Source: an uncultured Clostridia bacterium
GTDB taxonomy: Bacteria; Bacillota; Clostridia; Oscillospirales; Oscillospiraceae
Reading direction: 5' to 3'
Assembly (NCBI GenBank): GCA_945926565.1
Contig: CAMELY010000031.1
Span: 1-11,832, forward strand
Length of the DNA stretch: 11,832 nt
In this document: piece after piece, positions 7,151-11,832 of the stretch
How the letters are laid out: each line of letters starts with the position of its first letter
How positions within the stretch are numbered: position 1 is the first letter of the stretch
Translations under genes and position numbers: made by a program
The notes under the pieces: generated by a model
Told to the model about the DNA's origin: nothing
Databases searched by the model: none
Seen by the model: the letters and a program-made list of their open reading frames with translations, nothing else

Positions 7151-7155
7151 CCTCC
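7151..7155 (-). promoter_or_regulatory. Ribosome binding site of the 40-aa protein
   Basis: GGAGG on the minus strand, eight bases from ATG 7142. It shows that translation starts here and not at the upstream in-frame ATG (7226). Confidence 0.7.
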
Positions 7156-7224
7156 TTCTGTTTGATGGCTTTAGTATAAGCGGTCAAGAGTCCCATAATC
7201 CGGACTATACGGCAAAACAGGCGC

Positions 7225-7273
7225 AAAAAATGACCCGGTACCCTGAAAAAATCAGCGCACCGGGTCTGTTTTT
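7225..7273. terminator. Bidirectional intrinsic terminator upstream of the small gene
   Basis: GACCCGGT (7232-7239) pairs with ACCGGGTC (7259-7266), with an inner CTGA/TCAG stem around five A. On the minus strand six T follow directly, and on the plus strand five T follow after TG. On the minus strand it would end a transcript coming from the Rrf2 gene through the hairpin region, and so insulate the small gene and ldhA. Confidence 0.75.
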
Positions 7274-7313
7274 ATCCTTGAAGCATGATCCGTTCAGCTT
7301 CCGTTGAACCGCC

Positions 7314-7339
7314 GTAGGGGAGGGCCTCCGCGCCCTCCC
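7314..7339 (-). repeat. Dispersed palindromic CTAC element, copy 3
   Basis: On the minus strand arms GGGAGGGC and GCCCTCCC pair perfectly over eight bases around loop GCGGAG, followed by CTAC. The A-T pair in the stem replaces a C-G pair of copies 5 and 7. Confidence 0.85.
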
Positions 7340-7363
7340 GCAGTGTCTCAGCGCCCTTTGGAC

Positions 7364-7390
7364 AAGCGGGCACAGAGGCCCGCCCCAGAC
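7364..7390 (+). repeat. Dispersed palindromic element, copy 4 (degenerate tail)
   Basis: A 19-base core (7366-7384) is identical to that of copy 5 at 7630-7648, with loop ACAGAG. The outer arm bases are AA instead of GG and the tail reads CCAGAC instead of CTAC. It lies 24 bases from copy 3 in opposite orientation. Confidence 0.75.
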
Positions 7391-7420
7391 CGTCAAAAAA
7401 GTATGTTTGGCAATTTAAAC

Positions 7421-7568
7421 GAGGGCTAAAAGTTCAAGAAGCCCTCCGCAGGAGTTTTGTTGCGTCAGCAACAAAATAAAGTGAAATATGTGCTTTTAGC
7501 CGGACCTGTGCCGGCAAAAAGCACACAGGGAGGCCGGGAGTGTGCCCGTAAGGGCGCGCGGTTCGGCC
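7421..7568. repeat. Array of four hairpins in the 565-base non-coding region
   Basis: From 7143 to 7707 no credible gene is present apart from repeats and the terminator. Four hairpins follow each other here. GAGGGCT (7421-7427) pairs with AGCCCTC (7440-7446). TTTTGTTGC (7455-7463) pairs perfectly with GCAACAAAA (7468-7476) around GTCA. GTGCTTTT (7490-7497) pairs with AAAAGCAC (7517-7524), enclosing GCCGG/CCGGC. GGCCG (7532-7536) pairs with CGGCC (7564-7568), enclosing an inner 7540-7559 stem with a GTAA loop that contains two wobble pairs. This could be a structured RNA, the 3' untranslated region of the Rrf2 transcript, or the body of a non-autonomous mobile element. Confidence 0.7.
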
Positions 7569-7574
7569 GCATTT

Positions 7575-7602
7575 TCGAACCGAATGCTTGCATTCGGTTC
7601 GA
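7575..7602. repeat. Perfect 13-bp hairpin
   Basis: TCGAACCGAATGC (7575-7587) and GCATTCGGTTCGA (7590-7602) are perfect inverted repeats around TT. There is no T-run, so it is not a terminator. The next hairpin starts at the very next base. Confidence 0.9.
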
Positions 7603-7627
7603 GAGGCTGTCGTTTATCGACAGCCTC
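7603..7627. repeat. Perfect 10-bp hairpin
   Basis: GAGGCTGTCG (7603-7612) and CGACAGCCTC (7618-7627) pair perfectly around TTTAT. It abuts the preceding hairpin and palindrome copy 5 with no spacer. Confidence 0.9.
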
Positions 7628-7653
7628 GGGCGGGCACAGAGGCCCGCCACTAC
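7628..7653 (+). repeat. Dispersed palindromic CTAC element, copy 5
   Basis: Arms GGGCGGGC and GCCCGCCA (seven pairs plus one mismatch) around loop ACAGAG, followed by CTAC. It closes the hairpin array; its 19-base core is a direct repeat of copy 4, so the two bracket about 245 bases. Confidence 0.85.
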
Positions 7654-7707
7654 AGGATAACGCCAAGCATCTGCCCCAAGCGGGAATGCGCAATTCCTCT
7701 GCGCAGG

Positions 7708-8139
7708 TCAGATCACATAGTCATTTCCCGCCGGCAGATTGGCCATCAGATCGGCGATGGTGATGCCGTCAAAGAAGTCCTGGATCATGGTGTCCAGCTT
7801 CTGCCACATGGGCAGGGTGGGACAATAGGCCGCCCGGGGGCAAGTCATGGTGGGCTGCTCCAGGCAGGTGACCGGCGCCATCCGGCCCTCGGTCAGCCGG
7901 AGAATGCTGCCCACGGTATAGGTCTCCGGCGGGCGGGTCAGCCGGTATCCGCCTCCCTTGCCCCGAACACCGGTGAGCATCCCCTGCTGTACCAGGATTT
8001 TCAGAATGGTCTCCAGATATTTCTCCGAGATCTCCTGGCGGGCGGCGATCTCCTTCAGAGGCAGGTAGCCCGCCCCCTGATGCTCCGCCAGATCCACCAT
8101 GACCCGCAGGGCGTAGCGGCCCTTGGTTGAAATCATCAT
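7708..8139 (-). CDS. Rrf2-family transcriptional regulator (probable Fe-S type)
   Basis: A 143-residue dimeric DNA-binding regulator. The N-terminus STKGRYALRVMVDLAEH (4-20) and the winged-helix segment with ISEKYLETILKIL (37-49) and GKGGGYRL (60-67) are characteristic of the Rrf2/IscR/CymR family. Three cysteines (92, 100, 106; spacing C-x7-C-x5-C) lie where IscR and NsrR ligate their iron-sulfur cluster, suggesting it senses Fe-S status, NO or redox. The spacing differs from the x5-x5 of Escherichia coli IscR. Of two adjacent ATG codons, 8139 is nine bases from GGAGG (8149-8153) and is preferred; 8136 is possible. Its strong promoter is overlapped by a 27-bp dyad, implying autoregulation. 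It is divergent from the mutY operon and has no isc or suf genes beside it here. Confidence 0.9.
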   Translation of the reverse strand: MMISTKGRYALRVMVDLAEHQGAGYLPLKEIAARQEISEKYLETILKILVQQGMLTGVRGKGGGYRLTRPPETYTVGSILRLTEGRMAPVTCLEQPTMTCPRAAYCPTLPMWQKLDTMIQDFFDGITIADLMANLPAGNDYVI

Positions 8140-8162
8140 AAAGCGCAGCCTCCTGTCCTTTG

Positions 8163-8189
8163 ATTAACCTATTATACAACAAGGTTAAT
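8163..8189. promoter_or_regulatory. 27-bp dyad, candidate Rrf2 operator
   Basis: ATTAACCT (8163-8170) and AGGTTAAT (8182-8189) are perfect inverted repeats, 11 bases apart. The dyad covers the whole -10 hexamer and half the spacer of the regulator's own promoter, the classic position for autorepression. It lies about 50 bases upstream of the mutY -35. Confidence 0.7.
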
Positions 8190-8199
8190 GGAATGGCAA
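8171..8199 (-). promoter_or_regulatory. Strong sigma-A promoter of the Rrf2 gene
   Basis: On the minus strand TTGCCA (8194-8199, five of six) and a perfect TATAAT (8171-8176) are separated by 17 bases. The -10 is embedded in the 27-bp dyad. Confidence 0.85.
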
Positions 8200-8231
8200 G
8201 GGGCTTTCCCCTCAGAACTCCGGGGCATTTT

Positions 8232-8245
8232 TTTGCAATTGCAAA
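8232..8245. promoter_or_regulatory. 14-bp perfect palindrome over the mutY -35
   Basis: TTTGCAATTGCAAA is fully self-complementary and covers the -35 hexamer of the mutY promoter. It could be an operator for an unidentified regulator. It is unlike the AACCT-type dyad of the Rrf2 gene. Confidence 0.35.
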
Positions 8246-8267
8246 GCACATCCTGTCCGGATATAAT
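8239..8267 (+). promoter_or_regulatory. Sigma-A promoter of the mutY operon
   Basis: TTGCAA (8239-8244, four of six) and a perfect TATAAT (8262-8267) are 17 bases apart. Transcription from about 8274 gives a leader near 20 bases carrying GAGGTGAT (8284-8291) for ATG 8295. Confidence 0.75.
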
Positions 8268-8294
8268 AGAGGAGACAACATTTGAGGTGATGAC

Positions 8295-9386
8295 ATGGCG
8301 GAAAAGCCGGGACAATTGGATGAGATCGTCTTTCCCCTGGTCAGCTGGTTTCGGGAGAACGCCCGGACGCTGCCCTGGCGGAGCGATCCCCAGCCCTACA
8401 AGGTCTGGATTTCGGAGATCATGCTCCAGCAGACCCGGGTGGCGGCGGTGCTGGGCTATTTCGCCCGCTTTCTGGAGGCCCTCCCCACAGTGGCCGACCT
8501 GGCCCAGGTGGAGGAGGAGCAGCTGTTAAAGCTGTGGCAGGGTCTGGGCTACTACAACCGGGCCCGGAACCTGCAGAAGGCGGCCCGGCAGATTATGGAC
8601 GACTTCGGCGGACAGTTCCCCGGGCGGTATGAGGAGATTCTCACCCTGGCCGGCGTGGGAGAGTATACCGCCGGAGCCATCGCCTCCATCGCCTTTGGAG
8701 AGGCGGTGCCCGCCGTGGACGGCAACGTCCTCCGGGTGATCACCCGGGTCACCGGAGACCCCTCCCCCATCGACCGGCCGGAGACCAAGGCGGCGGTGCG
8801 GGAGGCCCTTTCTGAGGTGATCCCTCTGGAATTTCCCGGCCAGTTCAACCAGGCGCTGATGGAGCTGGGGGCGCTGGTCTGCCTGCCCAACGGGGCGCCC
8901 CTGTGTGAGCAGTGTCCGCTGCACGATCTTTGCCGGGCCTGTCTGGAGGAGCGGACGGGGGAGATCCCCTGCAAGACGCCGAAAAAAGCCCGGCGGGTGG
9001 AGGAGCGAACCGTCTACCTCATCTTTTCCGGGAACCGGGTGGCCCTGCGGCAGCGGCCGGGGAAGGGCCTGCTGGCCTCCCTCTGGGAACTGCCCAACAC
9101 CCTGAAGGGGGAGGACATCGCCCCTTGGGGGCTGAAGATTGCGGATATCCGGCCCGGGGGCCGGGGAAAGCACATCTTTACTCACATCGAGTGGCACATG
9201 GAGGGGGTACTGCTGACCCTTTCCGATGAGACGCTGCCCGAGGGCTGGGTCTGGGCGGATCGGCAGGCCCTGCGGGAGCGGTATCCGGTGCCAAATGCCT
9301 TTTCCGCATTTCTTCCGGCGGTAGACGCACAGCTGCGGACATCAGACGGGCGCACACTGTGCGCCCCTACACAGACAGAGGATTGA
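8295..9386 (+). CDS. mutY: A/G-specific adenine DNA glycosylase
   Basis: A 363-residue base-excision repair enzyme that removes adenine mispaired with 8-oxoguanine. The N-terminal helix-hairpin-helix GPD domain carries catalytic Glu41 (SEIMLQQTRV) and the LAGVGEYTAGAIAS hairpin (118-131) with catalytic Asp142 in VDGNVLRV. The [4Fe-4S] cluster site is Cys196, 204, 207 and 213 (C-x7-C-x2-C-x5-C; one residue longer in the first gap than Escherichia coli). The C-terminal Nudix-like domain (about 236-346) recognises 8-oxoG and includes FTHIEW (295-300), matching the family FSH loop. The start is set by GAGGTGAT at 8284-8291. It is the first gene of a four-gene operon, 16 bases before tdk. Residues 351-359 are encoded by a copy of the dispersed palindrome, an apparent late addition to the C-terminus. 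Confidence 0.95.
   Translation: MAEKPGQLDEIVFPLVSWFRENARTLPWRSDPQPYKVWISEIMLQQTRVAAVLGYFARFLEALPTVADLAQVEEEQLLKLWQGLGYYNRARNLQKAARQIMDDFGGQFPGRYEEILTLAGVGEYTAGAIASIAFGEAVPAVDGNVLRVITRVTGDPSPIDRPETKAAVREALSEVIPLEFPGQFNQALMELGALVCLPNGAPLCEQCPLHDLCRACLEERTGEIPCKTPKKARRVEERTVYLIFSGNRVALRQRPGKGLLASLWELPNTLKGEDIAPWGLKIADIRPGGRGKHIFTHIEWHMEGVLLTLSDETLPEGWVWADRQALRERYPVPNAFSAFLPAVDAQLRTSDGRTLCAPTQTED
9345..9370 (+). repeat. Dispersed palindromic CTAC element, copy 6, inside the 3' end of mutY
   Basis: Arms GGGCGCAC and GTGCGCCC pair perfectly around ACT, followed by CTAC. It starts exactly at codon 351 of mutY and is open in all three forward frames, giving the residues DGRTLCAPT. It matches copy 1 at 24 of 26 bases. 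Confidence 0.85.
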
Positions 9387-9402
9387 GGAGCAAGAGAGAA
9401 AC

Positions 9403-9984
9403 ATGGCAAAGCTATATTTTCGCTACGGAGTCATGGGCTCCAGCAAGACAGCCAACGCCCTGATGGTGCGCTATAACTACGAGGAGCGGGGCCAGGAGGC
9501 CCTGATGGTCAAGCCCGCCATCGACCAGCGGGACGGGGCGCGGGTGATCGTCTCCCGCATCGGCCTGCGCTGGCCCTGCGTCTACTTTCACGAGTTCGCC
9601 GCCATGCCGGAGGAGCAGGTGAAGGGCTATGCCTGCATCATTGTGGACGAGGCCCAGTTCCTCTCCAAGGAGGATGTGGACTATCTGACCCGGGTGGTAG
9701 ACCTGTGGAATGTGCCGGTGATCTGCTACGGACTCCGGGCGGACTTCAAGGGGGAGCTGTTCCCCGGCTCCCAGGCGCTGCTGGCTGCGGCGGATGTGAT
9801 CGAGGAGATCAAGACCATCTGCTGGTGCGGCCGGAAGGCCACCTATAACGCCCGGTTTGACGAGCACCGGCGGGTGCTCAAGGAGGGGGCTCAGGTGGTG
9901 CTGGGGGCCAACGACAAATACATTGGCCTGTGCCGGCTCCACTGGCGCACCGGCAACCTGGGCCCGGAGGGCGGGGCACAATGA
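9403..9984 (+). CDS. tdk: Thymidine kinase (type II)
   Basis: A 193-residue cytoplasmic salvage enzyme phosphorylating thymidine to dTMP with ATP. It has a P-loop GVMGSSKT (9-16), the MVKPAIDQRDG block (35-45), Walker B and catalytic glutamate in DEAQF (82-86, Glu83), and YGLRADFKGELFPGS (109-123) that helps form the active site. The structural zinc site is Cys140 and Cys142 (C-x-C), Cys177 and His180 (C-x2-H), in place of the four-cysteine arrangement of many type II enzymes. GAGGAG (9385-9390) overlaps the mutY stop, 12 bases before the ATG, slightly far. The gene follows mutY by 16 bases and overlaps the next gene by four (ATGA), so it is clearly within the operon. Confidence 0.94.
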   Translation: MAKLYFRYGVMGSSKTANALMVRYNYEERGQEALMVKPAIDQRDGARVIVSRIGLRWPCVYFHEFAAMPEEQVKGYACIIVDEAQFLSKEDVDYLTRVVDLWNVPVICYGLRADFKGELFPGSQALLAAADVIEEIKTICWCGRKATYNARFDEHRRVLKEGAQVVLGANDKYIGLCRLHWRTGNLGPEGGAQ

Positions 9985-10856
9985 TCTGCGATCTCTGCCC
10001 CCGGCGCTGTCGCGCCCTGCGGACGGACACAGCGGGAGAGGGCTTCTGCGGGATGCCCAGCCTGCCGGTGGTGGCCCGGGGCGCCCTGCACCGGTGGGAG
10101 GAGCCGCCCATCTCGGGCACCCGGGGCTCCGGCACCATCTTTTTCTCCGGCTGTCCCCTCCAGTGCGTCTTCTGCCAGAACGACCAGATCAGCCGTGAAG
10201 GGTTCGGAAAGCCGGTGTCTGTGGCGCGCATCCGGGCCATCTGTGAAGAGCTGATTGCCCAGGGGGCCCACAATATCAACTTTGTCACCCCCACCCACTA
10301 CGCCCACGTCATCCGCCAGGTGCTGGAGCAGCCCCTCCCGGTGCCGGTGGTGTGGAACACCGGGGGCTATGAGCGGGTGGAGACACTGCGCAGTCTGGAG
10401 GGCAAGGTGGACATCTACCTCCCCGACCTGAAATACGCCGACGACGCAGACGCCCTGCGCTACTCCAACGCCGGGGACTATGTGGAGACCGCTCAGGCCG
10501 CCATCCGGGAGATGGTGCGCCAGACCGGGCCCTATGTGCTGGAGGACGGACTGCTCAAGCGGGGCGTCGTCATCCGGCATCTGATTCTCCCCGGCAAGGC
10601 GGCGGCGGCCAAGGCGGTGATGGACTGGGTAGCGGAGACCTTTCCGCCCCACACCGTCCTCTTCTCCCTCATGAGCCAGTATCTCCCCTGGGGCCGGGTG
10701 GAGGCGGAATTTCCCGAGCTGAACCGCCGTCTGCGCAAGGGGGAGGCCCGAACCTGCCGGGAATACATGGAAAATCTGGGTCTGGAGGGCTTTACCCAGG
10801 AGATGGAGGCCGCCCAGAGCCAATATATTCCCCCCTTCGATCTGACGGGGGTTTAG
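9981..10856 (+). CDS. PflX-type radical SAM protein (pyruvate formate-lyase activase-like)
   Basis: A 291-residue radical SAM enzyme. The cluster motif CPLQCVFC (C-x3-C-x2-C, about residues 58-65) binds the [4Fe-4S] cluster that cleaves S-adenosylmethionine. An N-terminal cysteine cluster, CDLCPRRC (3-10) plus GFCG (21-24), and RGSGTIFFSG (48-57) are typical of the PflX family (COG1313), related to pyruvate formate-lyase activase. The true substrate of this family is not established, so no gene symbol is given. The start at 9981 overlaps the tdk stop as ATGA, with GGAGG about ten bases upstream, and begins directly at the conserved MICDLCPRRC; the frame stays open back to 9930 but that would run inside tdk. 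The next gene follows after 12 bases. Context suggests an oxidant-sensitive Fe-S enzyme co-expressed with repair and salvage genes. Confidence 0.88.
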   Translation: MICDLCPRRCRALRTDTAGEGFCGMPSLPVVARGALHRWEEPPISGTRGSGTIFFSGCPLQCVFCQNDQISREGFGKPVSVARIRAICEELIAQGAHNINFVTPTHYAHVIRQVLEQPLPVPVVWNTGGYERVETLRSLEGKVDIYLPDLKYADDADALRYSNAGDYVETAQAAIREMVRQTGPYVLEDGLLKRGVVIRHLILPGKAAAAKAVMDWVAETFPPHTVLFSLMSQYLPWGRVEAEFPELNRRLRKGEARTCREYMENLGLEGFTQEMEAAQSQYIPPFDLTGV

Positions 10857-10868
10857 GAGGAACCTGAT

Positions 10869-11414
10869 ATGAATCTGAAGGAAGAACAGCTCTCTTACGA
10901 GTACAAATTCAAGGGCAAGATTATCAACCTCCGGGTGGATCAGGCCCAGCTCCCCGACGGCAAGACCGCCCTCCGGGAGGTGGTGGAGCACCCCGGCGGG
11001 GTGACCATCGCCGCCCTCACCGACAAGGACGAGCTTCTTTTCGTCCGCCAGTTCCGGTATCCCTTCTTCACCGAGACCCTGGAGCTGCCCGCCGGCAAGC
11101 TGGAGCGGGGGGAGGACCCCTTTGAGGCCATGAAGCGGGAGCAGCGGGAGGAGACCGGCACCTGGGCGGAGAACTACATCTTCCTGGGGGAGGTCTACCC
11201 CACCCCCGGCTACTGCGGCGAGATTCTGCGGCTGTGGGCCTGCCGGATTGCCGGCACCACCCAGATGGATCTGGACGAGGACGAGTTTTTGGAGGTGGAG
11301 AAGATCCCCCTGGAGGAGGCCTATCAGATGGCTCTGAACAACCGGCTCCCCGACGCCAAGACCCAGATCGGGGTGCTGCGGACCTATGCCCTGGTGAAGG
11401 CGGGAAAGCTGTAA
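10869..11414 (+). CDS. nudF: Nudix hydrolase, probable ADP-ribose pyrophosphatase
   Basis: A 181-residue cytoplasmic hydrolase predicted to split ADP-ribose into AMP and ribose 5-phosphate. The N-terminal strands (YKFKGKIINLRVDQAQLPDG, 13-32), EVVEHPGGVTI (37-47), VRQFRYP and ELPAGKLE are typical of the ADPRase branch. The Nudix box begins at the Gly of AGKLERGEDPF and carries REQREETGT; metal-binding Glu residues are intact, but the usual aliphatic residue after RE is Gln and the last position is Thr. AGGAGG (10855-10860) overlaps the stop codon of the preceding gene, eight bases before the ATG. It is the last gene of the mutY operon and is followed by palindrome copy 7 and a strong terminator. 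Other nucleoside-diphosphate sugars are possible substrates. Confidence 0.88.
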   Translation: MNLKEEQLSYEYKFKGKIINLRVDQAQLPDGKTALREVVEHPGGVTIAALTDKDELLFVRQFRYPFFTETLELPAGKLERGEDPFEAMKREQREETGTWAENYIFLGEVYPTPGYCGEILRLWACRIAGTTQMDLDEDEFLEVEKIPLEEAYQMALNNRLPDAKTQIGVLRTYALVKAGKL

Positions 11415-11429
11415 TTCACACACAAAGCT

Positions 11430-11455
11430 GTAGGGGCGGCCCTGCGTGGCCGCCC
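11430..11455 (-). repeat. Dispersed palindromic CTAC element, copy 7
   Basis: On the minus strand arms GGGCGGCC and GGCCGCCC pair perfectly over eight bases around ACGCAG, followed by CTAC. It lies 15 bases after the nudF stop and just before the shared terminator, the same arrangement as copy 2. Confidence 0.88.
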
Positions 11456-11458
11456 AAG

Positions 11459-11506
11459 CGTAAAACATCACCCCAGTGAGCACGCCCACTGGGGTGATGT
11501 TTTGCG
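11459..11506. terminator. Bidirectional intrinsic terminator between convergent genes
   Basis: A perfect 17-bp stem, AAAACATCACCCCAGTG (11462-11478) with CACTGGGGTGATGTTTT (11487-11503), surrounds an eight-base loop; one G-T and two more pairs extend it outward. A-run on one side and T-run on the other make it work for the mutY operon on the plus strand and the ABC exporter gene on the minus strand. Confidence 0.95.
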
Positions 11507-11518
11507 TATCCGGCCGTT

Positions 11519-11832
11519 TCAGCTGAGCTGGAACTGCCCGGTATAGAGCTGATAATACCGGCCCTTCTGCTCCAGCAGCTCCTGGTGGGAGCCCTTTTCC
11601 AGAATCCGGCCGTTTTCAATCACTGCAATGCAGTTGGCGTCCCGGACGGTGGACAGGCGGTGGGCAATGACGAACACGGTGCGGTCCTTCATCAGGGCGT
11701 CCATGCCCTTGGAGATCAGCGCCTCGGTCCGGGTGTCGATGGAGGAGGTCGCCTCGTCCAGCACCATGATGGGAGGATCGGCCACGGCGGCCCGGGCGAT
11801 GGCCAGCAGCTGCCGCTGGCCCTGGGACAGGT
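11519..11832 (-). CDS. ABC exporter ATP-binding/permease subunit, C-terminal fragment
   Basis: Only the last 103 residues are visible; the gene continues past the right edge. They hold the C-terminal half of the nucleotide-binding domain: signature LSQGQRQ at the very edge, Walker B IMVLDEATSSID with the catalytic Glu present, and the switch His in AHRLST. The ending GRYYQLYTGQFQLS and the context DTRTEALI are typical of half-transporters of the type IV multidrug/lipid exporter class, often encoded as heterodimer pairs in Clostridia. The membrane domain would lie outside the window, so its presence is inferred. The gene ends 13 bases from the shared terminator. The exported substrate cannot be told. 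Confidence 0.9.
   Translation of the reverse strand, partial: LSQGQRQLLAIARAAVADPPIMVLDEATSSIDTRTEALISKGMDALMKDRTVFVIAHRLSTVRDANCIAVIENGRILEKGSHQELLEQKGRYYQLYTGQFQLS

Noticed and set aside
7205..7396. 63-codon minus-strand open frame over palindrome copies 3 and 4
   Set aside because: Made of the repeat sequence and the terminator; its start lies in copy 4's tail and no ribosome binding site precedes it.
7457..7763. Several overlapping open frames in both directions in the hairpin region (e.g. 7457-7660 plus, 7496-7693 minus, 7542-7763 plus)
   Set aside because: They translate the inverted repeats themselves, giving Pro/Arg/Gly-rich peptides that mirror each other on the two strands, without ribosome binding sites.
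8201..8237. GGGG/CCCC hairpins followed by seven T, resembling a plus-strand terminator
   Set aside because: No plus-strand gene lies upstream to terminate, the pairing is short and ambiguous, and the T-run runs into the mutY promoter.
9930..9980. Upstream ATG extending the radical SAM protein by 17 residues
   Set aside because: It would sit inside tdk without a ribosome binding site; the ATGA overlap start begins directly at the conserved cysteine motif.
4175..11455. CRISPR array made of the repeated palindromes
   Set aside because: Copies are kilobases apart, in both orientations, with no regular spacers and no cas genes.
9891..11489. 532-codon minus-strand open frame
   Set aside because: Lies opposite the radical SAM and Nudix genes, which have clear motifs and ribosome binding sites. 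It also starts in a terminator hairpin, so it is a compositional shadow.

Overview
The window is GC-rich, densely coded DNA with strong AGGAGG-type ribosome binding sites. It carries a SpoIIQ-like sporulation protein, a fermentative D-lactate dehydrogenase, an Rrf2 regulator and a PflX-type radical SAM protein. Together these suggest an anaerobic, spore-forming gut Firmicute, probably of the Oscillospiraceae (Flavonifractor/Lawsonibacter type). That placement is inference from gene content and style, not from a search.

Layout. (1) 1-4051, minus strand: glucose-6-phosphate isomerase (3' end cut by the window edge) and a SERCA-like Ca2+ P-type ATPase, each with its own promoter. (2) 4270-5850, plus strand, divergent from the ATPase: a HAD-IA phosphatase and a membrane-anchored SpoIIQ-like M23/LytM-domain protein that lacks one catalytic His. 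A hairpin covers the ribosome binding site of the second gene. (3) 5954-7142, minus strand: an LdhA-type D-2-hydroxyacid dehydrogenase preceded by a 40-residue small protein of unknown function. (4) 7143-7707: 565 bases with no credible protein gene, holding a bidirectional terminator, three copies of a short palindromic repeat and an almost uninterrupted run of hairpins (7421-7653). This is the least ordinary part of the window. (5) 7708-8139, minus strand: an Rrf2-family regulator with three cysteines, its own strong promoter and an overlapping 27-bp dyad. (6) 8295-11414, plus strand, divergent from it: a tight four-gene operon of mutY, thymidine kinase, a PflX-type radical SAM protein and a Nudix ADP-ribose pyrophosphatase. 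(7) 11519-11832, minus strand: the C-terminal end of an ABC exporter subunit, cut by the window edge.

Two themes stand out. Seven copies of a 23-26 bp element (8-nt arm, 3-6 nt loop, 8-nt arm, then CTAC) are scattered through the window. Their arms differ between copies but keep pairing. Six are intergenic and one lies in frame at the 3' end of mutY. Second, an Fe-S-type Rrf2 regulator is divergent from an operon that encodes two Fe-S proteins (MutY and the radical SAM protein) plus nucleotide-pool enzymes, so a shared iron-sulfur or oxidative-stress logic is plausible but unproven. No tRNA, rRNA, CRISPR array or transposase was seen.
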